A stretch of DNA of 5,098 nucleotides from DATLBY01 sp035526665. GTDB taxonomy: Bacteria > Acidobacteriota > Terriglobia > Bryobacterales > Bryobacteraceae. This document shows positions 1-4,186 of this stretch, in pieces. The DNA is taken from NCBI GenBank assembly GCA_035526665.1, contig DATLBY010000426.1:1-5098 (forward strand), written 5' to 3'. Numbering within the stretch: the first letter of the stretch is position 1; every line of letters begins with the position of its first letter. The notes under the pieces are model-generated. The model saw only the letters and a program-made list of their open reading frames with translations, made no database searches and had not been told where the DNA came from. The position numbers were made by a program, and so were the translations under genes.

Positions 1-59
1 AAGCAGCGGAGGAGAAGACGGCTCGTATGCGGCCGGACCTCCTGGAAAGTCCGCAGTAG
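1..59 (+). CDS. trmD: TrmD C-terminal end (partial): tRNA (guanine-37-N1)-methyltransferase
   Basis: Only the last 18 codons and a TAG stop (57-59) are present; the reading frame starts at base 3. The visible tail reads AAEEKTARMRPDLLESPQ. The 'RxRPDLL' ending is typical of TrmD, whose C-terminal helical domain often closes with a similar RRPDLL segment. TrmD methylates N1 of G37 in tRNAs with a G at position 36, using S-adenosylmethionine, and so prevents +1 frameshifting. It lies 26 bases before rplS, matching the widespread rpsP-rimM-trmD-rplS order. The identification rests on this short tail plus the rplS neighbour, so the frame is secure but the name depends partly on context. Confidence 0.75.
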   Translation, partial: AAEEKTARMRPDLLESPQ

Positions 60-85
60 GCGATTACGAGTCGAAGGAAAAAGAA

Positions 86-436
86 ATGCAAAACGCGGCA
101 GTAACGAAAGTACTTAGCAAGAACAAGCGGGAGACTGCACATCCGGAGTTCCGTCCAGGCGACACTCTCCGCGTCCACGTCAAGATCAAGGAAGGCGACA
201 AAGAGCGCCTGCAGGTCTTTGAAGGCACCCTGATCGCGCGCAACAACACAGGCATGAGCGAGACGATCACCGTTCGCAAGATCAGCTTCGGCCAGGGCGT
301 GGAGCGCATCTTTCCGGTGAATGCACCTGTGGTGGACCACATTGATATCGTTCGCACGGGCCGTGTCCGCCGCGCGAAGCTGTACTATTTGCGTGAGCTG
401 AAAGGCAAGGCTGCCCGCCTGAAAGAGCGCGAATAG
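86..436 (+). CDS. rplS: 50S ribosomal protein L19
   Basis: This is a full-length L19 of 116 residues, the usual family size. L19 sits at the interface of the two ribosomal subunits on the large-subunit side. Visible hallmarks are PEFRPGDTLRVHVKI (about residues 20-34), the VFEGTLIAR strand (about 44-52), TVRKISFGQGVERIFP (about 62-77) and the basic C-terminal signature RVRRAKLYYLRELKGKAARL (about 93-112), which contacts rRNA. The ATG at 86 has a good Shine-Dalgarno sequence, AAGGA at 74-78, seven bases upstream. It follows the trmD tail by 26 bases with no terminator between, so the two are very probably co-transcribed. The stop at 434-436 is followed at once by a stem-loop covering the rnhB start region. 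Confidence 0.98.
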   Translation: MQNAAVTKVLSKNKRETAHPEFRPGDTLRVHVKIKEGDKERLQVFEGTLIARNNTGMSETITVRKISFGQGVERIFPVNAPVVDHIDIVRTGRVRRAKLYYLRELKGKAARLKERE

Positions 437-472
437 CCGGCGACAGGCATAAAGGTTTTCCTTGCCAGCCGG
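437..472 (+). promoter_or_regulatory. Stem-loop enclosing the rnhB ribosome-binding site and start codon
   Basis: Directly after the rplS stop the RNA can fold into a 36-base interrupted stem-loop. CCGGC (437-441) pairs with GCCGG (468-472), GGC (446-448) with GCC (464-466), and AAGG (452-455) with CCTT (460-463), closing a TTTT loop at 456-459. Twelve base pairs form, with an internal loop and a three-base bulge. The Shine-Dalgarno-like AAAGG (451-455) and the TTG start (462-464) of rnhB both lie inside it. There is no T-run after it, so it is a poor intrinsic terminator. Masking of rnhB translation is an inference from pairing alone. Confidence 0.45.
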
Positions 473-1199
473 ATCTGCCACCGCACGAAAGTACGCTCAG
501 ACGAGACTAAAATCGTTTGCCTGCCAGGGCAGGTATGAACGGGAAGCGCGGCTGGCAGGCTATCAGAGCATCGCAGGCGTGGACGAGGTGGGGCGCGGTT
601 CGCTCTTTGGTCCGGTGTTCGCTGCTGCCGTGGTTCTGGATCCCGAACGGCCTATCCGGGGACTTCGAGACAGCAAGATTCTGTCTGAGGAACGGCGGGA
701 GGTGCTCGTTGCGCGCATCCGCGAACGGGCGCTGGCTTGGGCCATTGGCGTAGCGGACGTCTTTGAGATCGATCGCATCAACATTTACCAGGCATCGCTT
801 CTCGCGATGCGGCGCGCGGTGGAGAAATTGTCTCCGGCCGCGGACTTTCTGCTCCTGGACGCCGTGAAGATCCACCTTCCCATCGCGCAGCGAGCGCTGA
901 TTCATGGAGATGCAAAGTCGCAGTGCATTGCGGCGGCATCCATCCTGGCGAAGACGGAACGGGACGCCTGCATGCGGAAATGGGATGAGGTGTTTCCGCA
1001 TCTGGGGCTTTGCCGGCACAAAGGATACTCCACCGAAGAGCACTTGCGGGCTATTCAGACAAGCGGCCCCACGATGCTCCACCGGTTCAGTTTTGAGCCC
1101 GTGCGGCTGGCTTGCCCGTATCCGGTTTGGACAGGATACGATTTAAAAGAGAACACGGCTCCGGCCGAGGCGGTTTCTTCCGATGACGCCACAGCCTGA
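462..1199 (+). CDS. rnhB: Ribonuclease HII
   Basis: RNase HII is a cytoplasmic enzyme that cuts RNA in RNA-DNA hybrids and starts removal of single ribonucleotides from DNA. The catalytic landmarks are present: GVDEVGRGSLFGP (39-51, with metal ligands D41 and E42), LRDSKILS (68-75), LLLDAVKI (130-137, acidic D133), GDAKS (149-153) and IAAASILAKTERD (156-168, where D150 or D168 is the fourth acidic candidate). HKGYST (186-191) carries the tyrosine thought to sense the RNA-DNA junction. At 245 residues it is longer than the E. coli enzyme (about 200), because of roughly 25 extra N-terminal residues and a polar tail after about 225. The TTG at 462 is chosen because the frame has a stop at 450-452, no ATG precedes the core, and AAAGG lies six bases upstream. 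Its end overlaps the next gene by 17 bases. Confidence 0.95.
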   Translation: MPAGSATARKYAQTRLKSFACQGRYEREARLAGYQSIAGVDEVGRGSLFGPVFAAAVVLDPERPIRGLRDSKILSEERREVLVARIRERALAWAIGVADVFEIDRINIYQASLLAMRRAVEKLSPAADFLLLDAVKIHLPIAQRALIHGDAKSQCIAAASILAKTERDACMRKWDEVFPHLGLCRHKGYSTEEHLRAIQTSGPTMLHRFSFEPVRLACPYPVWTGYDLKENTAPAEAVSSDDATA

Positions 1200-1494
1200 A
1201 ACAGTAGTCTCGAATCCGGTGCCGGCGCCGGTCCCGCCCTACCGGTGGTATCACAAGCTCGCGGCAGTGCTGGCGGTGATCCTGTGCTTCCAGATTGGCG
1301 TCTTCCTGATCCTGTTTCCATGGGCTAGCGAATGGGACTTGAGCTGGTTCGCCGGTCTGCCGCGCTGGGCGCAGTCTGTCTGGTTCAGCCCCTATTTCCG
1401 GGGCGCGATTAGCGGGCTCGGCCTGGTGAATATCTATATTTCCTTCGTCGAGGTATTCCGGCTGCGCCGTTTCGCCGGACCTCCGGCGTCCTAA
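1183..1494 (+). CDS. Small two-helix inner-membrane protein of unknown function
   Basis: I do not recognise a named family. The 103-residue product starts with a proline-rich, probably disordered segment (1-20, with PVPAPVPPY). RWYHK then precedes a strong hydrophobic helix (about 25-47, rich in A, V, L, I, F). A tryptophan-rich loop follows (about 48-72, including W47, W51, W55, W62, W67), then a second hydrophobic helix (about 74-92) and a basic end, RLRR. Positive charges flank both helices on the outer ends of the chain, which predicts both termini in the cytoplasm and the tryptophan-rich loop outside. The ATG at 1183 overlaps the rnhB end by 17 bases and has only a weak GAGG (1167-1170) far upstream, so translational coupling to rnhB is likely. 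The membrane call is firm; function is unknown. Confidence 0.8.
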   Translation: MTPQPETVVSNPVPAPVPPYRWYHKLAAVLAVILCFQIGVFLILFPWASEWDLSWFAGLPRWAQSVWFSPYFRGAISGLGLVNIYISFVEVFRLRRFAGPPAS

Positions 1495-1578
1495 TCACTT
1501 TTTCCGCATAGCTGCGCTCATCATGGAGACGATCGCGATGATGATCATCAATGCGATTGCAAGGTATGCCAATTTCAT
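1495..1578 (-). CDS. Candidate 27-residue single-pass membrane peptide
   Basis: On the minus strand an ATG at 1578-1576 opens a 27-codon frame ending in TGA at 1497-1495. The peptide begins MKLAYLAIALMIIIAIVSMM, a continuous hydrophobic helix of about 18-20 residues, and ends in a basic tail (residues 21-27, closing RKK). That is the usual pattern of a small single-pass inner-membrane protein, probably with the C-terminus in the cytoplasm. Its stop codon directly abuts the stop of the plus-strand gene ending at 1494. A very strong Shine-Dalgarno sequence, AAGGAGGAGG (complement of 1597-1606), lies upstream, but 18 bases away, longer than the usual 5-10. An intervening ATG (1583-1581) encodes only Met-Gly-stop, and its TGA overlaps the real ATG as ATGA, so re-initiation is possible. 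No named family was recognised and no promoter was found. Confidence 0.42.
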   Translation of the reverse strand: MKLAYLAIALMIIIAIVSMMSAAMRKK

Positions 1579-1598
1579 CCCATGGATAGATTTTAGCC

Positions 1599-1619
1599 TC
1601 CTCCTTAGTGCGCGGAGGA
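1599..1619. promoter_or_regulatory. Hairpin pairing a strong Shine-Dalgarno sequence with its complement
   Basis: On the plus strand TCCTCC (1599-1604) and GGAGGA (1614-1619) are perfect reverse complements separated by nine bases. Read on the minus strand, the second-transcribed arm is part of AAGGAGGAGG, the Shine-Dalgarno sequence of the candidate 27-residue peptide, and the first arm is an exact anti-Shine-Dalgarno sequence. Folding would hide the ribosome-binding site. On the plus strand GGAGGA could instead serve ATG 1624, which encodes only eight codons (MGAGAECY) before TAA at 1648. Regulatory function is inferred. Confidence 0.35.
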
Positions 1620-1683
1620 TGAGATGGGCGCCGGGGCCGAGTGTTACTAATAGCCGATCAAATCGGACGGCAGGGCAAGCAAA

Positions 1684-1791
1684 GTGGCGGATTTCGATCG
1701 CCCAGAGATCAAGCTGCCTGATCCGGCAGCCCTCACGATCGCCCTGGGCGCGCGCCGCGAAGCCGCTAGCCCGCGCAATGCGTTAAAATAG
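1684..1791 (+). CDS. Candidate 35-codon small ORF just before lepB
   Basis: A GTG at 1684 opens a frame of 35 codons ending at TAG 1789-1791, six bases before the lepB start and in the same frame as lepB. The product starts MADFDRPEIKLPDPAALTIA (1-20) and continues through a charged stretch to residue 35. Its codons look like those of the neighbouring genes, with G or C common in third position, and its composition (mixed acid and base, few runs of arginine or serine) is more protein-like than the other frames here. The preceding in-frame stop is at 1651. The ribosome-binding site is weak: CAGGG lies about eight bases upstream. No family is recognised. It could be a real leader or small protein coupled to lepB, or a decayed remnant, or chance. 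Confidence 0.25.
   Translation: MADFDRPEIKLPDPAALTIALGARREAASPRNALK
1784..1789 (+). promoter_or_regulatory. Possible -10 element of a lepB promoter
   Basis: TAAAAT matches five of six bases of the sigma-70 -10 consensus and stands out in a GC-rich stretch. Eight bases separate it from the lepB GTG at 1798, so transcription would start at or next to the start codon and give a leaderless mRNA. No convincing -35 box is seen 16-18 bases upstream (the region reads AAGCCGC), and there is no TG extension at the right place. The box also overlaps the end of the candidate small ORF. Confidence 0.3.
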
Positions 1792-1797
1792 CGGTAC

Positions 1798-2583
1798 GTG
1801 AGCCAGCAAAAAGTCGAAGTCCCGCCGGTGCCGGAAGTTAAGCCCGAAAAGCACGATGTTCAGCGGGGGACCATCGCCGAATGGACCGTCACGATTCTGC
1901 TGCTGCTGTTCGGCACCACCACGCTGGTACAGGCATTCGTCATCCCCACCGGATCCATGGAAGATACCCTGCTGGTGGGAGACCACCTGTTGGTGGACAA
2001 GCTGGCTTATGCTCCGGCCGGGGCGATCAGTAAACACTTCCTGCCCTACAGCGACGTCAAGCGCGGCGACATTATCGTCTTCCGCTACCCCGTGGACATC
2101 CGCCAGACGTTTGTAAAACGTGTGATTGGAGTTCCCGGCGATCATATCCGGGTGGAAAACCGGCAGGTGATTCGCAACGGCAAGCGACTGAACGAGCCCT
2201 ACAAGTACCACAAGGCTGAATACTCCGAGCCCTACCGGGATAACTTCCCCGGCCAGCCTTATTTTCAGTTGGGTGAGCGCGCCATCGAGATGCTGGAGAA
2301 AAACGTCGTGAACGGCGAAGTTGTGGTGCCGCCGAATTCGTACTTCGCCATGGGCGACAATCGCGACAATTCGCTCGACAGCCGTTACTGGGGCTTCGTG
2401 CCGCGCGAGAATATCATAGGCAAGCCACTGATCATCTACTGGTCCTATGAGACCACTACCGACCGCCTGGCGAATCCCACCATCGGAATCGATCACATTA
2501 TCGATCTGGCGCAGAACTTCTTCACCAAAACCCGCTGGCGCCGCAGTCTGCAACTGATCCACGGCTACCCTTCCGCAGAGTAG
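1798..2583 (+). CDS. lepB: Signal peptidase I
   Basis: This membrane-bound serine protease cleaves signal peptides from proteins exported by Sec or Tat; its active site faces the periplasm. The 261-residue chain has a short charged cytoplasmic N-terminus, one transmembrane helix (about 28-48), then the S26 family boxes. PTGSMEDTLLVGDHLLVDK (50-68) holds the nucleophile S53. RGDIIVFRYP (89-98) and TFVKRVIGVPGDHI (104-117) follow, with the general base K107. MGDNRDNSLDSRYWGFVPR (185-203) is box E. Catalytic Ser and Lys are both intact. The region at about 132-182 forms the family's variable insert. The GTG at 1798 is forced by an in-frame TAG at 1789-1791; a GTG at 1828 is the only early alternative and would shorten the tail. 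No Shine-Dalgarno sequence precedes it. Confidence 0.96.
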   Translation: MSQQKVEVPPVPEVKPEKHDVQRGTIAEWTVTILLLLFGTTTLVQAFVIPTGSMEDTLLVGDHLLVDKLAYAPAGAISKHFLPYSDVKRGDIIVFRYPVDIRQTFVKRVIGVPGDHIRVENRQVIRNGKRLNEPYKYHKAEYSEPYRDNFPGQPYFQLGERAIEMLEKNVVNGEVVVPPNSYFAMGDNRDNSLDSRYWGFVPRENIIGKPLIIYWSYETTTDRLANPTIGIDHIIDLAQNFFTKTRWRRSLQLIHGYPSAE

Positions 2584-2599
2584 GACTCTGCGCCGTTAG

Positions 2600-2621
2600 C
2601 GCGCCCCGGGCGGGCGCGTTT
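2600..2621 (+). terminator. GC-rich hairpin with a short T-run between lepB and manC
   Basis: CGCGCCC (2600-2606) pairs perfectly with GGGCGCG (2612-2618) around a five-base loop, giving a seven-pair all-GC stem followed by TTT and then ACAC. The T-run is too short for an efficient intrinsic terminator, so partial termination or mRNA end protection after lepB is as likely. It starts 16 bases after the lepB stop and ends 8 bases before the manC ATG. A competing GCGC-GCGC pairing (2590-2593 with 2599-2602) is possible. Confidence 0.4.
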
Positions 2622-2629
2622 ACACTGAA

Positions 2630-3712
2630 ATGGTGCCTAAGTCGAATCATTATGGTCTGATCCTGGCTGGAGGACGTGGGACTCGTTTCTGGCCGCGAAG
2701 CCGCCGCGCAAAGGCCAAGCAGGTCCTCAGTTTCCTGGGGGAACGAAGCCTGATTCAGCAGACGGTGGACCGGCTGCGCCCCATCCTGGCTCCCGAGAAA
2801 ATTTGGATTCTAACCAACGATCATCTTCGGGAGGAGATCATCAAACAGCTTCCCGAGATTCCACGGAAGCAGATCCTGGCCGAGCCGGCACAGCGCAACA
2901 CGGCGCCCTGCATCGGACTGGCCGCCCATATTCTGCAGTCGATCGATCCGGATTCGGTCATGGGCGTATTCCCTGCCGACCACATGATCAGCAAGCCGGC
3001 CCGCTACCTGCGTCTGCTTCGCCCGGCATTCAAAGCGGCCGAACAGGGAAATATCGCGGTGCTTGGCATCCAACCCCGATGGGCGGAGACAGGATACGGC
3101 TATATCGAATTCGGAAAGCAGGTGCAGCCCGGATCGCTCGATGCAACGGCGGTGAAGAGCTTCCGGGAAAAGCCGGACCCGGCGACCGCCCGGCGCTTTC
3201 TCGCAGCCAAGAAATTCTACTGGAACGCCGGCATGTTCTTCTGGCGTACCAGTGTGTATCTGGAGGCTCTGCGGAAGTACCTGCCCAAGACGTCGACGCT
3301 CCTGGCGGCCCTTCCCGCCTTTGGGCACCGCCAGTTCAACGCGCGGGTGGCGGACACATTTCCTCTGTGCGAAAACATCTCAGTGGACTACGCCGTCATG
3401 GAAAAAGCACCCAACGTGGTGGGGATAGCCGCGGACGACATCGGCTGGAACGACGTCGGCAGTTGGAACGCAGTCTACGAACTGCTGGGGCGCGATGGCG
3501 ACGGCAACGCGTCCGTCACCGATTCCCTGCTCCAGGCCAGCAGTGGAAACTACATCGACGCGCAGGGGAAATTGGTGGCCCTGCTCGGCGTGAAAGATTT
3601 GATCGTAGTGGATACACCCGACGCTTTGTTGATCGCAGACCGCCATCGCGCGCAAGAGGTGGGAGATTTGGTGAAAGCTCTCGAGAAGCGCCGGCGCGAC
3701 GATCTGCTTTGA
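2630..3712 (+). CDS. manC: Mannose-1-phosphate guanylyltransferase (GDP-mannose synthesis)
   Basis: The enzyme joins mannose-1-phosphate and GTP to make GDP-mannose in the cytoplasm, the donor for polysaccharide, lipopolysaccharide and glycoprotein mannose and the precursor of GDP-fucose and related sugars. The 360-residue chain is a nucleotidyltransferase fold with the signature LAGGRGTRFWPRSR (12-25) and K30. It continues with AEPAQRNTAP (85-93), FPADHMI (114-120), TGYGYIE (154-160), FREKP (178-182), YWNAGMFFW (197-205), ENISVDYAVMEKA (248-260) and GWNDVGSW (272-279). It stops after the left-handed helix-like tail (about 292-350), so it lacks the C-terminal phosphomannose isomerase domain of bifunctional ManC/AlgA proteins of about 470 residues. 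The ATG at 2630 gives the full N-terminus; GTG 2633 is codon two. Neither has a Shine-Dalgarno sequence. The gene ends 13 bases from the convergent gene. Confidence 0.95.
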   Translation: MVPKSNHYGLILAGGRGTRFWPRSRRAKAKQVLSFLGERSLIQQTVDRLRPILAPEKIWILTNDHLREEIIKQLPEIPRKQILAEPAQRNTAPCIGLAAHILQSIDPDSVMGVFPADHMISKPARYLRLLRPAFKAAEQGNIAVLGIQPRWAETGYGYIEFGKQVQPGSLDATAVKSFREKPDPATARRFLAAKKFYWNAGMFFWRTSVYLEALRKYLPKTSTLLAALPAFGHRQFNARVADTFPLCENISVDYAVMEKAPNVVGIAADDIGWNDVGSWNAVYELLGRDGDGNASVTDSLLQASSGNYIDAQGKLVALLGVKDLIVVDTPDALLIADRHRAQEVGDLVKALEKRRRDDLL

Positions 3713-3725
3713 TACGTTCCCGCGC

Positions 3726-4148
3726 CTAGGCTCCGGTCCTGGCGCTCTGGCCGGATAGTGCACCCACCATGGCCGCAGTATCTGTGTATTCGCGGAATGA
3801 GGTGGCTTTCCCTCCGCGCAGGGTCCACACCATAGCCCAATCGCAGGCTGCGGTGCCGCCCGTCTTGCGCGAACGCGCCACATAATGGCCTGTGGCTAAC
3901 ACGCGGTCTCCGGACGCCAGAAATTGGCGCGGCTCGAAGCTGTCGAACGACCATGTCTCGTCTACGGCGCGGAAGAATTCGCCGACCGCCGCTTTGCCCC
4001 GCCGGATGCCCGATGTCGGAACCGCCGGACCGCCGGGTGTGGTCCACTCCACATTCTCATCGAGGGCGGCCAAGATAGCGGGGATATCGCCTCGCCCGAA
4101 GTCGGCATACGCCTTCTGAACAACCTGGATATTCTCTTCTGGACTCAT
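3726..4148 (-). CDS. SnoaL-like / NTF2-fold protein, possible small ketosteroid-isomerase-type enzyme
   Basis: The 140-residue product has the size and pattern of the SnoaL-like branch of the NTF2 superfamily, a cone-shaped alpha+beta barrel. An N-terminal helix ends VVQKAYADFGRGDIPAILA (9-27), followed by LDENVEWTTPGG (29-40), G47 with RRGKAAVGEFFRAV (49-62), FLASGDRVLATGHYVARS (76-93), then W104-W108 and FREYTDTAAMV (118-128). Members include isomerases, cyclases, hydrolases and ligand binders, so the reaction cannot be named. There is no signal peptide, so it is probably cytoplasmic. The ATG at 4148 is well supported by AGGGAGG (complement of 4155-4161), six bases upstream. It lies 38 bases downstream of the aminotransferase on the same strand and may be co-transcribed with it. 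It converges with manC. Confidence 0.85.
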   Translation of the reverse strand: MSPEENIQVVQKAYADFGRGDIPAILAALDENVEWTTPGGPAVPTSGIRRGKAAVGEFFRAVDETWSFDSFEPRQFLASGDRVLATGHYVARSRKTGGTAACDWAMVWTLRGGKATSFREYTDTAAMVGALSGQSARTGA

Positions 4149-4154
4149 GATGAG

Positions 4155-4161
4155 CCTCCCT
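4155..4161 (-). promoter_or_regulatory. Strong ribosome-binding site of the SnoaL-like gene
   Basis: The minus strand reads AGGGAGG here, six bases before the ATG at 4148-4146. It is the strongest well-spaced Shine-Dalgarno sequence in the window and fixes the start of this gene. It contrasts with lepB and manC, which have none. Confidence 0.75.
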
Positions 4162-4186
4162 GCCTGAATACTACGCCAAATGCACG

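Larger units (their letters stand above)
1495..1797. other. Gene-poor spacer between the small membrane protein and lepB
   Basis: These 303 bases hold no standard-length gene. They contain a candidate 27-residue membrane peptide on the minus strand (1495-1578), a palindrome of Shine-Dalgarno and anti-Shine-Dalgarno sequence (1599-1619), and a candidate 35-codon ORF on the plus strand (1684-1791). Two small inverted repeats are present: CCGAT-CAA-ATCGG (1654-1666), and GCTGCC (1713-1718) facing GGCAGC (1725-1730). There is also a 9-base direct repeat, CGATCGCCC, at 1695-1703 and 1736-1744, and a possible -10 box at 1784-1789. No tRNA-like fold was seen. Confidence 0.6.

Noticed and set aside
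507..1082. 191-codon open frame opposite rnhB
   Set aside because: It is antisense to a well-supported RNase HII and shows no domain-like pattern or ribosome-binding site.
1619..1786. 56-codon frame beginning at ATG 1619, part of a longer frame from 1523
   Set aside because: The composition is arginine- and serine-rich, like an off-frame reading. GGAGG is directly adjacent to the ATG with no spacing, and the frame at 1684-1791 looks more protein-like.
1783..2562. 259-codon open frame on the minus strand opposite lepB
   Set aside because: It is the antisense shadow of lepB, which has intact catalytic motifs. The antisense product has no recognisable domain, and long antisense frames are common in GC-rich genes.
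3713..3725. Bidirectional terminator between manC and the convergent SnoaL-like gene
   Set aside because: Only 13 bases separate the two stop codons, and I see no stem with a T-run there.
2803..3729. 308-codon open frame on the plus strand inside manC
   Set aside because: It is out of frame with manC, rich in arginine, glycine and serine as shifted GC-rich frames usually are, and has no motif. The manC frame holds all family signatures.
3550..4047. 165-codon minus-strand frame spanning the manC end and the SnoaL-like gene
   Set aside because: It crosses two well-supported genes in other frames and lacks any family motif.
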